64,000 nucleotides of DNA from Streptomyces sp. Mut1 (GCF_030719295.1 NZ_CP120997.1:1364001-1428000), one strand, 5' to 3'; shown: positions 1 to 10,235, counted from the first letter of the stretch. Translations and numbers: made by a program. Notes: generated by a model from the letters alone, not told the origin.

Positions 1-1167
1 TCCGCCTTCACCGAGCCGCGCGCCCACAACCACCGCACCTGGCTCTACCGCATCCGCCCGTCGGCGGCGCATCCGCCGTTCGTCCGGACCGGCAACGGCG
101 CCCTGCGCAGCGCCCCGTTCACCGAGACCGTCCCCGACCCCAACCGGCTGCGCTGGGACCCGCTCCCCGAGCCCGCGCCCGGCACGGACTTCCTGTCCGG
201 CCTGTGGACCCTCGGCGGCAACGGCGACGCGGCGCAGCGCACCGGCATGGCCGTGCACCTCTACCACGCCAACGCGGCCATGACGGACCGGGTGTTCAGC
301 GACAGCGACGGCGAGCTGCTGATCGTCCCCGAGCACGGCGGCCTGCTGCTCCGCACCGAACTGGGCCTCCTGCGCGCCGAACCCGGCCATGTCGCCCTGA
401 TCCCGCGCGGTGTCCGCTTCCGCGTCGAGCTGCTCGACGCCACCGCCCGCGGGTACGTCTGCGAGAACTACGGCCGCCCCTTCACCCTCCCGGACCTGGG
501 CCCGATCGGCGCCAACGGCCTGGCCAACGCCCGGGACTTCCTCGCCCCGGTCGCCGCGTACGAGGACGTGCAGCGCCCGGTCGAGGTGGTCAACAAGTTC
601 TGCGGCAACCTCTGGTCGGCCACGTACGACCACTCGCCGCTCGATGTCGTCGCCTGGCACGGGAACCACACCCCGTACGTCTACGACCTGCGCCGCTTCA
701 ATGTGATCGGCTCGGTCAGCTACGACCACCCGGACCCGTCGATCTTCACGGTGCTGACCTCGCCGTCCGACACGCCGGGGCTGGCCGGAGTCGACTTCGT
801 GGTGTTCGCCCCGCGCTGGCTGGTCGGTGAGGACACCTTCCGCCCGCCCTACTTCCACCGCAACGTGATGAGCGAGTACATGGGCCTGATCGAGGGCGCG
901 TACGACGCGAAGACGGCCGGGGAGGGCGGTTTCGTACCCGGCGGGGGCTCGCTGCACAACATGATGTCGGCGCACGGTCCGGACCGGGAGACCTTCGACC
1001 GGGCGAGCGCGGCGGAGCTGAAGCCGCAGAAGATCGACGACGGACTGGCCTTCATGTTCGAGACCCGCTGGCCGGTCACCGCGACCGGGCAGGCGGCGGT
1101 GGCGGACCATCTGCAGCAGGGCTACGACGACGTGTGGCAGGGTCTGAGCAGCAACTTCAGGCCATGA
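1..1167 (+). CDS. hmgA: Homogentisate 1,2-dioxygenase, 5' end missing
   Basis: This enzyme opens the ring of homogentisate to maleylacetoacetate in tyrosine and phenylalanine catabolism, using non-haem iron and O2. The reading frame is open from base 1, so the window cuts off the N-terminus; 388 residues are seen against about 440 for the family, so roughly 50 are missing. Family signatures include [11 protein letters not shown] near base 196 and the C-terminal iron site: [10 protein letters not shown] (His and Glu ligands, bases 847-876) and the second His in [10 protein letters not shown] (bases 949-978). It ends TGA just before a GntR regulator transcribed the same way, which may control aromatic amino acid breakdown. 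Identity is secure; the link to the regulator is inferred from position only. Confidence 0.95.
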   Translation, partial: SAFTEPRAHNHRTWLYRIRPSAAHPPFVRTGNGALRSAPFTETVPDPNRLRWDPLPEPAPGTDFLSGLWTLGGNGDAAQRTGMAVHLYHANAAMTDRVFSDSDGELLIVPEHGGLLLRTELGLLRAEPGHVALIPRGVRFRVELLDATARGYVCENYGRPFTLPDLGPIGANGLANARDFLAPVAAYEDVQRPVEVVNKFCGNLWSATYDHSPLDVVAWHGNHTPYVYDLRRFNVIGSVSYDHPDPSIFTVLTSPSDTPGLAGVDFVVFAPRWLVGEDTFRPPYFHRNVMSEYMGLIEGAYDAKTAGEGGFVPGGGSLHNMMSAHGPDRETFDRASAAELKPQKIDDGLAFMFETRWPVTATGQAAVADHLQQGYDDVWQGLSSNFRP

Positions 1168-1210
1168 CGGACCCCGCCCGAGCCGGCGACGACGCATGCA
1201 GGAGAACCAG

Positions 1211-1996
1211 GTGCCGCAGCCCGCTTTGAACACCCCCGCGCCCCGGGACACCGCCTTCGCGCCCGACTCGCTGGTCCTGAACCGCAAACTGCCGCTGTGG
1301 TACCAGGTCTCGCAGTCGCTGCGCGCCTCGATACTGGGCCGCACACCGGACGCCACGCTGCGGCTGCCCACCGAGGAACAGCTCGCCGCGCACTACGGGG
1401 TCAGCGTCCTGACCATGCGCCAGGCGCTCAAGGAGCTGGAGACGGAGGGCCTGATCAGCCGGCACCGGCGGCGCGGCACGTTCATCGAGCCGCGCGCCCG
1501 CCGCGGCTCGCCGGTCCGGCTGCTCGGCTCGATCGACGCGATCGTGGCCCAGCAGTCGGGCGAGCGCAGCACCCTGCTCGACCACGGGCCGGTCCCCGTG
1601 CCGGGCGAGGTCGCTGAGTTCTTCCCGGACTGCGCCGAGGTCGTCGGCTACCGCAGGCTGCGGTGCGAGGAGGCGAGCGGCGAGCCGACCAACTGGGCGC
1701 AGAACTGGGTGCATCCGCAGGTGGCGGCGGGGCTGGACGCGGCCGACCTCGACCGCTGGCCGATGACCAAGGTGCTGCGCGACCGCGTCGGTGTCCCGAT
1801 CTCCCGGATCACCGACACGGTCGAGGCCCGGCTCGCCGACCCGGCCACCGCCGAACTGCTCGACGTCCCGCTGCTGAGCCCGATCCTGTACTACACGGGT
1901 GTCACCTACGACGAGAGCGGGCGGGTGGTCGACGTGGCGCAGATCCGCTACCGGGGCGACCGCTTCTCCTTCTCGGTCACGGTGGAGGCGCACTGA
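1211..1996 (+). CDS. GntR/HutC-family transcriptional regulator with UTRA domain
   Basis: One-component repressor of 261 residues. A winged helix-turn-helix lies at about residues 30-95 (PTEEQLAAHYGVSV, then MRQALKELETEGLI), followed by a UTRA-type ligand-binding domain to the end. GTG at 1211 is preferred because AGGAG at 1200-1204 sits 6 bases upstream; an ATG at 1196 lies before that site and has none of its own. The gene begins 43 bases after hmgA in the same direction, so the two may be cotranscribed. HutC-type regulators sense small metabolites, and homogentisate or a related aromatic acid is a reasonable guess from context. No operator was identified. Confidence 0.88.
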   Translation: MPQPALNTPAPRDTAFAPDSLVLNRKLPLWYQVSQSLRASILGRTPDATLRLPTEEQLAAHYGVSVLTMRQALKELETEGLISRHRRRGTFIEPRARRGSPVRLLGSIDAIVAQQSGERSTLLDHGPVPVPGEVAEFFPDCAEVVGYRRLRCEEASGEPTNWAQNWVHPQVAAGLDAADLDRWPMTKVLRDRVGVPISRITDTVEARLADPATAELLDVPLLSPILYYTGVTYDESGRVVDVAQIRYRGDRFSFSVTVEAH

Positions 1997-2105
1997 CACC
2001 GTCCCACCGCGCCGAGGGGCGCCCTGCCGCCGGACGTGGCGCCGCCGTTACGATGCCGGGGAAGGCGGCGGACGGGGCCCGGTGGGCTACGGGGAGGACG
2101 ACACG

Positions 2106-3350
2106 GTGGCAGCACCGGCAGCGGCCGGCTCCGGCGAGGACCCGCGCGCCCCGCTCCTCGACGACCTCATGCCTTGGTCGGTGCGGCCGCTGCGGACCGG
2201 GCGCCCCTGGGTGACCGCCCCGGACGCGGTGTCGCTGCGGGCCCGCTGGGACCGGCTGGTGCGGGCATCGGGCGAGGAGCGCGACCGGCTGTTCGCCCCC
2301 ACCCGCTCCCGTACGCAGCACACCGCGGTGGCCGCCCTGCCCGGCCGCTCAGGCGCCACCGGCCGCTTCGCCCGCGAGTCCGGCCCCTGCCCGGAGCCGG
2401 TGCGCGTCCTGCACGGGCCGTACGACGAGCAGTGGCTGCTCCCCGACCACCGCCTGATCGACGCGGCGCGGCCCGAGCTGTGGCGGGTCGCCGACGGCCA
2501 CCAGCTCTTCGTGGTCGAGCACAGCCGGGTGCCCCGGGACCCGGGCCCGGCCCTCTCGGTGACGACGCTGCTCCCCGACGGCCACTGCCCGGCGGGCCGC
2601 GCCGGCCGTGTCCGCCCGCTGTACCGCCGCCCCGGCGGCCTCGAACCCAACCTGGCCCCGGGCCTGCTCGACCTGTTGCGCGCCCGCCACGGGGACACCG
2701 TCACCGCCGGTTCGGCGCTCGCCTGGATCCTGGCGGCGGCCCGCCCCTCCCCCGCCGGCTGCGTGGTCCCGCTGCCCGCCGACACCGCGCACTGGACGTC
2801 GGGGGTCGAGCTGGGCCGGGAGCTGCTGCGGCTCCAGCTGCGCGGGGCGCGCGGTGCGGAGCGGCCCCGGCTGCCCGGCGGGCAGCGCCCGTACGTCCGG
2901 GCCGCCGTGCCGCCGGACCCGGCGCCGCTGTCCTACGACGCCGACGAGCGGGTGCTGAGCCTCGGTACGGGGCGCGTCTCGCCGGTGCCCGCCGGGGCGT
3001 GGGAGTTCCGGGTGAGCGGCGTGCGCCTGCTGGAGCTGTGGTTCGGACACCGTGCGGCCGCTGCCGGGGCGGCGGGGCCGGAGGCGGCCGGCCTGGAGGC
3101 GATGGGCCCGCGCGTCTGGCCGCAGGAGTGGACCTCGGAGCTGCTGGAGCTGATCACGCTGCTGGCCCTCCTCGCCGAGCTGCGTCCCCGGCAGGAGGAG
3201 CTGGCCGACGCGCTGGCGTCCGGCCCGGGGATCGGCGCGGATGAGCTGCGTACGGCGGGCGTGCTGCCGGTGCCGGACGCCGCCCGGCGCCCCGCCTCCG
3301 TACTGGATCACCGGGAGGAGGGCCCGGACGGGCAGTTCGCGCTGCTGTGA
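2106..3350 (+). CDS. Stand-alone type ISP restriction/modification C-terminal-like protein
   Basis: A 414-residue soluble protein. Its opening (LMPWSVRPLRTGRPWV, about residue 20) and the central RLIDAARPELWRVAD match, as I recall, Streptomyces proteins annotated as type ISP restriction/modification enzyme, which carry only the C-terminal target-recognition-like domain of the much larger LlaGI-type enzymes. No helicase, nuclease or methyltransferase motif is present here or next door, so a working restriction enzyme is unlikely. GTG at 2106 is chosen because GGGGAGG at 2091-2097 lies 8 bases upstream; the frame stays open further 5' without a good ribosome site. The stop is 9 bases from the end of the convergent TetR gene. 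Function unknown. Confidence 0.7.
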   Translation: MAAPAAAGSGEDPRAPLLDDLMPWSVRPLRTGRPWVTAPDAVSLRARWDRLVRASGEERDRLFAPTRSRTQHTAVAALPGRSGATGRFARESGPCPEPVRVLHGPYDEQWLLPDHRLIDAARPELWRVADGHQLFVVEHSRVPRDPGPALSVTTLLPDGHCPAGRAGRVRPLYRRPGGLEPNLAPGLLDLLRARHGDTVTAGSALAWILAAARPSPAGCVVPLPADTAHWTSGVELGRELLRLQLRGARGAERPRLPGGQRPYVRAAVPPDPAPLSYDADERVLSLGTGRVSPVPAGAWEFRVSGVRLLELWFGHRAAAAGAAGPEAAGLEAMGPRVWPQEWTSELLELITLLALLAELRPRQEELADALASGPGIGADELRTAGVLPVPDAARRPASVLDHREEGPDGQFALL

Positions 3351-3359
3351 CGCCGGGTG

Positions 3360-4013
3360 TCACAGCGGGGACAGGTCCTGGTCGGGCAGGGCGACCGGCC
3401 GGTCCAGGGTGCCCAGCAGGCAGATGAAGCTGGACTCCAGGAACGCGCCGAGTTCCGCGAGGGCGTCCGGTTCGTCCAGCGGCCAGCTGGTGACGGCCTC
3501 CTCGGCGAAGGCCATCCAGGCGCGGGTGGCGACGGACAGCCGGGGCGAGTGGGGCATCCCGAGCCGCCGCTGCCCCTCCTCCACCCGGCGGGCGAGCGTG
3601 GAGCGAGTCGCTTCGACGATGTCCTCGACGGCGGGATGGCTGCCGGCGGCGCCCCGGACGAGGGCGAGATAGACCCTGCGGTGCTCGGTCACGTACGCCA
3701 CGAAACCGGCGATGAACGACCGCAGCCAGGCTACGGGCTCCAGCGAGGCGTCCGGCTCGGTGGCGGCGGCGAAATCGTCGCACTCGCTGCGCACCACGGA
3801 GCGGTAGAAGTCGCGTTTGGAATCGAAATAGTGGAAAAGCAGGCCCCGCGATATACCGGCGCGGCGGGCCACGTCATCGGTGGAGAGCTCGTCCAGGGAG
3901 CGATCTACCAGCATGTCCACGCCAATCGCTACCAATTGCGCCCTCCGCTCGTCGGGGCTCAGGCGGGCGGCTCGCTTCTCGGGCATGCCGACAGTGTAGA
4001 AGTATTTCGGCAC
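3360..4013 (-). CDS. TetR-family transcriptional regulator
   Basis: A 217-residue repressor with a canonical N-terminal helix-turn-helix (TDDVARRAGISRGLLFHYF, about residues 44-62) and a helical C-terminal ligand and dimer domain. The GTG start at 4013 is supported by GGAGAGG at 4021-4027 with 7 bases of spacing; an internal ATG nine codons later has no such site. It converges on the type ISP-like gene, and upstream lies a small basic protein gene in the same direction. No adjacent efflux pump or enzyme names its ligand, so its targets cannot be read from context. Confidence 0.9.
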   Translation of the reverse strand: MPKYFYTVGMPEKRAARLSPDERRAQLVAIGVDMLVDRSLDELSTDDVARRAGISRGLLFHYFDSKRDFYRSVVRSECDDFAAATEPDASLEPVAWLRSFIAGFVAYVTEHRRVYLALVRGAAGSHPAVEDIVEATRSTLARRVEEGQRRLGMPHSPRLSVATRAWMAFAEEAVTSWPLDEPDALAELGAFLESSFICLLGTLDRPVALPDQDLSPL

Positions 4014-4153
4014 CGAATTACCTCTCCACCCATGTCACCCCGCTCACACACGGTGCGTGACCGGGTCCGGACATGGCGACGCGCCACTGCCGGCTCCGGG
4101 GATGACGGGAGAGCGGGCAGCAGCGCGATGCGATATCCGGGGCCGCGGTCGGG

Positions 4154-4417
4154 TCAGCGGCGGCTGCCGAAGAGCGAACGACGCAGTCGGCGCAGTGGCG
4201 CGAAGAGCGAGACCCGCGCACTTCTGCTGCGGCGGCTGTGCGCGGCGTCGCGCGAGGTGAGCTCGCGCATCAGCAGCGTCGCTTCCGCGGACTCGCGCTG
4301 CGGGACGACGGGACCGCCCAACACCGCGAGATGGCGGTCGAGGCGCGAACTCGTCGCGCTGCTCCCGCATGTAATGGCAGGCACGCGCGCCCTGCTGCGC
4401 ACCGTTATCTGTTCCAT
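4154..4417 (-). CDS. Small basic protein, function unknown
   Basis: An 87-residue protein rich in Arg and Ser, ending in an Arg-rich helix-like stretch (LRRLRRSLFGSRR). ATG at 4417 is preceded by GGGGAG with 4 bases of spacing, a strong Streptomyces ribosome site, and third positions are GC-rich, so it looks like a real gene rather than noise. I recall similar short proteins beginning MEQI in other Streptomyces but know no function. The basic tail could bind nucleic acid or phospholipid; that is speculation. The upstream 195 bases up to the lipase stop hold its promoter and a probable lipase terminator. Confidence 0.6.
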   Translation of the reverse strand: MEQITVRSRARVPAITCGSSATSSRLDRHLAVLGGPVVPQRESAEATLLMRELTSRDAAHSRRSRSARVSLFAPLRRLRRSLFGSRR

Positions 4418-4586
4418 GTCACTCCCCACCCGTACGAGGGCACTCGGCCCGGGGCAGGTTAACCCTATCGCCCCGCGCCGGCACTCGTGTATCCCGGGCA
4501 CAGGATTACGCACACACATACGGAGATTGACGACCCGTCGGCGAATGCGCCCGATTCCGGGGCGAGTTGGCCACCCTGCGGAAGGC

Positions 4587-4604
4587 GCGCCCCTTCCGGG
4601 GCGC
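4587..4604 (-). terminator. Short GC hairpin after the SGNH lipase gene
   Basis: A 7-bp perfect GC stem (4587-4593 with 4598-4604, loop TTCC) lies 8 bases past the lipase stop codon. There is no T-run. Position supports a terminator. Confidence 0.5.
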
Positions 4605-4612
4605 ACCCGCGG

Positions 4613-5413
4613 TCAGTCGAGCGCGTTGAGCACGGGCAGGTAGCCGCCGGACTGCCCGGCGGCGAGGGGGTGGTAGGACTCGCCGATGTTGAGCCAGTTC
4701 AGGCTGTGCAGCCAGGCGCTTCCCGAGCAGATCTCGTGCCCGGTGAACTTGGCGGCGACGTCACCGAAGCTGAAGCCGTGGTCGGCGGCGCGCTTGGCGG
4801 TGGCGGCGTTGAGGTAGTCGGCGGCGCCGTTGATGGCGGTGCGCACCTTGTCGCTCAGACCGACGATGCAGCTGCCGCCGATCTTGTAGAAGCGCGGGTA
4901 GCCGAGGACGACGACATGGGCCGAAGGGGCCTTGGCGCTGATCGCGTTGTACACGGAGTCGAGCCGCCCCGGCAGGGTGGTGTCCACGAAGCTGCGGGCG
5001 GTGGCGATCCGGTTGAGGCAGGTGGCCTCCGACTGGAGGACACAGGTCGTCATGACGTCGGCGAAGCCCGCGTCGTTGCCGCCGATGGAGATCGAGACGA
5101 GGTCGGTCGAGGCGTTCAGCGGCCCGAGCTGCTTGGCGGTGACATCGCTGGTGATCGCCCCGGAGCAGGCGGTGAAGGCGAAGGAGGAGGGCGAGTTGGC
5201 GGCCGCCCACAGGGAGGGATAGGCCAGCGTGCTGCGCTTGCAGTCCCCGCTGGAACTGATGTAGCTGCCGGAGCCGACGCCCGAGGAGTACGAGTCCCCG
5301 AGAGCGACGTAGTCGACGGACGGCGCGGCGCTCGCGGTGGCGGCCCCGGTCAGGGCGATGACAGCACCGAGCAGGAGCGAGGACGAGAACGCCACAAGTC
5401 TGGACAATTTCAC
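4613..5413 (-). CDS. Secreted SGNH/GDSL-family lipase
   Basis: A 266-residue exported esterase/lipase. Residues 1-30 form a signal peptide (KLSR charge, long hydrophobic core, cleavage near ATASAA). Block I is ALGDSYSSG with nucleophile Ser41, the oxyanion Asn is in SIGGNDAG, and the catalytic His is in ESYHPLAAGQ near the C-terminus. Six or so cysteines suggest disulfides, as in the S. rimosus and S. coelicolor extracellular lipases it resembles. The GTG start at 5413 follows GGGAG with 5 bases of spacing. It is transcribed away from the AAA ATPase gene. The substrate is probably acyl esters or lipids; chain-length preference cannot be read. Confidence 0.93.
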   Translation of the reverse strand: MKLSRLVAFSSSLLLGAVIALTGAATASAAPSVDYVALGDSYSSGVGSGSYISSSGDCKRSTLAYPSLWAAANSPSSFAFTACSGAITSDVTAKQLGPLNASTDLVSISIGGNDAGFADVMTTCVLQSEATCLNRIATARSFVDTTLPGRLDSVYNAISAKAPSAHVVVLGYPRFYKIGGSCIVGLSDKVRTAINGAADYLNAATAKRAADHGFSFGDVAAKFTGHEICSGSAWLHSLNWLNIGESYHPLAAGQSGGYLPVLNALD

Positions 5414-5629
5414 GGAATCTCCCTTGGACCGACCGGCAGGATCTCTGCCTACTCAGTGGTAGCAGTGCGGACGCCATTTCCGGAAGTGTTCATGCCAAGT
5501 CGAACGGATGAGCTTTTACCGAGAGGCGCATGACGGCACGTCAGCCACCACCTGGCACAACACCCCGAACCACGCGAAGGTCACGAAACACGGGTGCGCC
5601 GCATGGCCCGGTGCCGGATCATGGGCGTC

Positions 5630-6724
<1,095 letters not shown>

Positions 6725-6739
6725 GGGACCGGGCCCGCC

Positions 6740-7114
6740 TCAGCCCGGGTACACCGCCCGCACCGCGTCCTCGGCCAGTTCCAGGGCGCGGGCGCGGGAC
6801 AGGCCCAGGCGCCGGGCGTGTTCCGCGTAGTCGCGGGCCGCGGCGGCGGCGTTGCGGTCGGCGGTGTCGCCCGCGGCGGCGATGAACGTGCCGTTGCGGC
6901 CGCGGGTCTCGATGACGCCGTCCGCCTCCAGCGCGCGGTAGGCCTTGGCGACCGTGTTGGCGGCCAGGCCCAGCTCCTCGGCGAAGCCGCGTACGGTCGG
7001 GAGCCGGTAGCCGACCGGCAGCGCGCCGGAGCGGGCCTGTTCGGAGATCTGCGCGCGCAGCTGCTCGTACGGGGCGGTGCCGGAGTCCTGGTCCACAGTG
7101 ATTCTCGAAGTCAC
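6740..7114 (-). CDS. GntR-family regulator, YtrA subfamily
   Basis: A 124-residue short GntR repressor: a winged HTH (RLPTVRGFAEELGLAANTVA, about residues 40-60) followed by a short two-helix dimerisation tail, the hallmark of the YtrA class. GTG at 7114 has GGGGGA 10 bases upstream; a GTG at 7132 has no site. YtrA members usually sit beside ABC transporter genes, but here the neighbours are an AAA ATPase and a GNAT acetyltransferase, so its target may be itself or lie elsewhere. The start faces the GNAT gene across 80 bases, a natural place for an autoregulatory operator. Confidence 0.9.
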   Translation of the reverse strand: MTSRITVDQDSGTAPYEQLRAQISEQARSGALPVGYRLPTVRGFAEELGLAANTVAKAYRALEADGVIETRGRNGTFIAAAGDTADRNAAAAARDYAEHARRLGLSRARALELAEDAVRAVYPG

Positions 7115-7194
7115 GGAACGATTGTCCCCCACGCGCCCCCGGCCCGCGGAAAATGGGAGGCGGCCGGGCCCGACGCGTGGATACGGTCCGGGCC

Positions 7195-8115
7195 ATGACT
7201 GTCATCGTGCGCGACTTCCGGCCCGAGGACGCCGAGGGCTGGGTGCGGGTGCGGCGCGCGGCCCTCCCGTACATGATCACCACGCCGGAGCAGGTCGTCT
7301 TCGAGCTGGCCGGCTCGCCTCCCGGGCGGCGCTACCGGCTGCTGGTCGCGGAGGAGGACGGCGAGGTCATCGGGACGGCACAGGTGGGTCTCGCCCACGA
7401 GAGCCCCGAACCCGGGCAGGCGTTCTGCAATCCGTACACGCATCCGGAGCGCACCGGCCGGGGCGCGGGTGCGCTGCTGCTGCGCACCGCCGAGGAGTAT
7501 CTGGCCCTGGCCGGTGCGACCTCGGTCTACACCTGGGTCCTGGACACGCCCGGCAACCGGGCGTTCGCCGGGAAGCGCGGCTACGCGCCGCGCCGTTCGG
7601 CGCACTTCCTCCATCTCGACCTGACGGACGGCCCACTGCCGCCCCGTCAGGAACTGCCGCCCGGCATCGAGCTGCGGACCGCCGCCGACTTCGCGGACGA
7701 CCCGCGCCCGCTGTTCGAGATGGACGCCGAGGCCACCGAGGACGAGCCCAGCGACACACCGGCCCAACTGGCGGACTACGAGGAATGGCTCGCCCGGACC
7801 TGGCGCGACCCCTGCCTCGACCACCGCCTCACCTCGGTCGTGGTGGCCGACGGTGAGGTGGCGGCCTTCAGCGCCGCGCGGACGGACGGCGCCGGCCGCT
7901 ACTGGTCGGGGATGACCGGCACCCGGCGCGCCCACCGCAACCGCGGCCTCGCCAAGCTCGCGAAGAACGACTCGCTGCACCGGGCGCGGGCCACCGGGTA
8001 CACCGACGCCTACACCGGCAACGACGCCGAGAACGGTCCGATGCTGGCGGTCAACGGCTGGTTCGGCTACGAGATCTGTGCCACGGAGGTACGCCATGTC
8101 CGTAGGTTCGGCTGA
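7195..8115 (+). CDS. GNAT N-acetyltransferase with two GNAT domains
   Basis: A 306-residue protein with two tandem acetyl-CoA-binding folds. The first (about 1-150) has the pyrophosphate-binding loop RTGRGAGALLL, the second (about 160-306) has RNRGLAKLAKNDSL. Double-GNAT proteins such as mycothiol synthase often keep one active and one structural domain, but this one does not carry recognisable MshD signatures. ATG at 7195 is used; there is no strong ribosome site, and an upstream in-frame ATG at 7153 would extend into the promoter region. The end overlaps the DUF402 gene by 20 bases, indicating coupled translation. Acceptor unknown. Confidence 0.88.
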   Translation: MTVIVRDFRPEDAEGWVRVRRAALPYMITTPEQVVFELAGSPPGRRYRLLVAEEDGEVIGTAQVGLAHESPEPGQAFCNPYTHPERTGRGAGALLLRTAEEYLALAGATSVYTWVLDTPGNRAFAGKRGYAPRRSAHFLHLDLTDGPLPPRQELPPGIELRTAADFADDPRPLFEMDAEATEDEPSDTPAQLADYEEWLARTWRDPCLDHRLTSVVVADGEVAAFSAARTDGAGRYWSGMTGTRRAHRNRGLAKLAKNDSLHRARATGYTDAYTGNDAENGPMLAVNGWFGYEICATEVRHVRRFG

Positions 8116-8593
8116 CGCCGGTCTGACGATCGTCCTGGTCAAGGCGGGAAAGACCAAGATCAGGTATCCGGCGGCCCTGGTCGCCGACGACGGTGTCCGG
8201 GTGACCGTGCGGGCGCCCTGGGCCGCTCCGGGCACACGCGACTTCGGCTTCGTGCGCTTCGAACCCGGCGACGTCTTCACCGAGCACTACTGGCGTGACG
8301 CCTGGTTCGCGGTGAAGGAGGTCCGCACGGGCTCGGGCGAACTCAAGGGCTGGTACTGCGATGTGACCCGCCCGGCCGCGGTCCGGGACGGCGAGCTGGT
8401 CGTAGAGGACCTGGACCTCGACCTGTGGGTGTCCGCCGACCGCGCGCAGGTCCTGCGGCTGGACGAGGACGAGTTCGAGGAGAGCGGGCTGGCCGGGCGC
8501 GACCCGGAGGCGGCGAAGGCCGCGGTGGCGGCGTTGGACGGGCTGGAACGGCTCGCGCGGACGGAGGAGGGGTTCGCCGCCCTGCTGGGCTGA
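8096..8593 (+). CDS. DUF402-domain protein
   Basis: A 165-residue protein of the DUF402/FomD-like superfamily, some of whose members are nucleoside di- or triphosphatases or nucleotidyl-ester hydrolases. Typical features are the GFVRFEPGDVFTEHYW core and the acidic WYCDVTRPA and LDLDLWVS segments that would bind metal. ATG at 8096 lies 6 bases after GGAGG at 8085-8089, inside the end of the GNAT gene, so the two are a translationally coupled pair. It converges on the fusion gene 28 bases downstream. The substrate cannot be read from the sequence. Confidence 0.82.
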   Translation: MSVGSADAGLTIVLVKAGKTKIRYPAALVADDGVRVTVRAPWAAPGTRDFGFVRFEPGDVFTEHYWRDAWFAVKEVRTGSGELKGWYCDVTRPAAVRDGELVVEDLDLDLWVSADRAQVLRLDEDEFEESGLAGRDPEAAKAAVAALDGLERLARTEEGFAALLG

Positions 8594-8621
8594 GCCCCGC
8601 CCCTCCCCGGACCGCTCCCCC

Positions 8622-10100
8622 TCAGCGCACCACCAGCTCCACCTCGTACCCCGCCGCGTCCTCCAGATAGGCGGCCACGCATCCTTCGCCGCCCGCGTGC
8701 GGATGGCGGTCGGCGAAGAGCAGCCGCCAGCCGTGGTCCGGGGCCCGGGCCACCAGCGTGTCCAGGGTGGCCCGGTCCTCGACATGGAAGGCCAGGTGGT
8801 TGAGGCCGGGACGCTTCCGCTCGTGCGCTCCGGCGGCCAGGGCGGGCGACTGCTCGACCACCACGTAACTGTCGCCGCGCCGCCAGCTGCGCCCGTGCGT
8901 CCACCGCTGGTACGGGACGTGGCCCAGCTCGCCCAGGAGCCACTCCCAGCCGGGCGTGGCCGCCGCCAGGTCGGGCACCCACAGCTCGATGTGGTGGAGC
9001 AGCCCGGTGCGGGTCCCGCCGGGCGGCAACGCGACGGCGCGGCGCTCCCCCTCCGGTTCGAACGCGACCGTGTCGCCGTCCTCGTGCCAGTGGATCAGGA
9101 AGCGCTCGCCCGCCCGGTAGCCGTCGAGGCCCGCGCGGCAGTACGCGACCATGTCGTCGGGAAGGTCGTCCAGCGGGTACCAGGCCAGCTCGGAGCACTT
9201 GTCCGGTTCGCGGTTGTACGGGGGCCTGGTCCGGTCGTACGCCGCTTCGAAGAACCACCCCGTCCGGGGGCTGCCGCCCGGGGCCCGGTGCTGCATGACC
9301 AGCGCCATGCGCAGCTCCTCCGGGTCGAGGACGAGACCGATCTCCTCGGCCGCCTCCCGGACCACCGCCTGCCGCACGTCCTCGCCGTCCTCCACGTGCC
9401 CGGACGGGGCGTGCAGCAGGCCGTCGGCGTATCCCGTGCCGGCCCGGCGGGCGAGCAGCACGTCGGAGCCGCGACGGAGGATCAGGTGCACGTCCACGAC
9501 CTCGGTGTGCCGGTGCGGCCGGCGCGCGCGGGCCACCAGGGCGTACCGCTCGTCGTCGACCTCCTTGCCCCACAGATCGCGGTCGTCGGACAGCCGTTCG
9601 TGGTGGACGCGCTCGGTGAGCGGGGCGAGCAGCGTGGTGAGGTACCCGGCGGACAGGCCGTCCCCGTTCCACACCCCCTCCACCAGCACCAGCCTTCCGC
9701 CGGGGCGCAGCAGCCCCGCCCAGTGGCGCAGGGCGGCCGCCGGGTCGGGCAGCAGCCACACCACGTGCCGGGCGAGGATCACGTCGAATCTCCGGTCGCC
9801 GACGGGGGGCCGGGCCGCGTCCCCGACGAGCACATCGGCGTCCGTGCCGGCCAGCTTGGCGCGGGCGCGCTCCGCCATGCGCGGCGAGCTGTCGACGGCG
9901 GTGAGCCGGTGTCCCCGGCCGGCCGCGAGCAGGGACAGGCTCCCCGTACCGCAGCCCAGGTCGAGCACGTCGCAGGTCTCGGTGGGCAGCCAGCTCTTCA
10001 GCCGCCGCGCCCAGGCGTCGCGGACCACCGGGTCGAGCAGGCCGTGGTCTGCCTCCTCGTCGAACGAGGCGGCGGCGGAATCCCAGTCGGTCGTCGTCAT
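8622..10100 (-). CDS. Trifunctional fusion: methyltransferase, Nudix hydrolase, VOC domain
   Basis: A single 492-residue polypeptide with three unrelated domains. Residues about 1-195 are a class I SAM-dependent methyltransferase (motif I VLDLGCGTGSL, then ILARHVVWLLPDP). Residues about 200-350 are a Nudix hydrolase with an intact box (GHVEDGE, then REAAEEIGL). Residues about 375-492 are a glyoxalase/VOC metal-binding domain (HHIELWVPDL, LNHLAFHVED, VELVVR at the end). The frame is uninterrupted across both junctions, so this is a true fusion; I recall the same architecture being named in other Streptomyces. ATG at 10100 is used. The combination suggests sequential processing or repair of a modified metabolite, but no substrate is known to me. 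Confidence 0.9.
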   Translation of the reverse strand: MTTTDWDSAAASFDEEADHGLLDPVVRDAWARRLKSWLPTETCDVLDLGCGTGSLSLLAAGRGHRLTAVDSSPRMAERARAKLAGTDADVLVGDAARPPVGDRRFDVILARHVVWLLPDPAAALRHWAGLLRPGGRLVLVEGVWNGDGLSAGYLTTLLAPLTERVHHERLSDDRDLWGKEVDDERYALVARARRPHRHTEVVDVHLILRRGSDVLLARRAGTGYADGLLHAPSGHVEDGEDVRQAVVREAAEEIGLVLDPEELRMALVMQHRAPGGSPRTGWFFEAAYDRTRPPYNREPDKCSELAWYPLDDLPDDMVAYCRAGLDGYRAGERFLIHWHEDGDTVAFEPEGERRAVALPPGGTRTGLLHHIELWVPDLAAATPGWEWLLGELGHVPYQRWTHGRSWRRGDSYVVVEQSPALAAGAHERKRPGLNHLAFHVEDRATLDTLVARAPDHGWRLLFADRHPHAGGEGCVAAYLEDAAGYEVELVVR

Positions 10101-10170
10101 GGTCCGATCGTGCCAGCCGCCACTGACAACGCCCGCTCCGGCGGCCGACGCGCCCGGGGCCGGACAGCGC

Positions 10171-10212
10171 CCCGTCCCGCCGCCCGGCACGGACGCCGGG
10201 CGGCGGGACGGG
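10171..10212 (-). terminator. Perfect 18-bp hairpin after the secreted lipase gene
   Basis: The arms 10171-10188 and 10195-10212 are perfect inverted repeats of 18 bp with a 6-base loop. The hairpin starts 23 bases beyond the lipase stop codon. It lacks a T-run, as is usual for Streptomyces terminators. Confidence 0.75.
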
Positions 10213-10235
10213 GGTGGTACGGCCCCGGGCAGGCC

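Noticed and set aside
4587..5413. Lipase as a member of the alpha/beta hydrolase class
   Set aside because: It has GDSY and GGND blocks of the SGNH fold and lacks a G-x-S-x-G nucleophile elbow.
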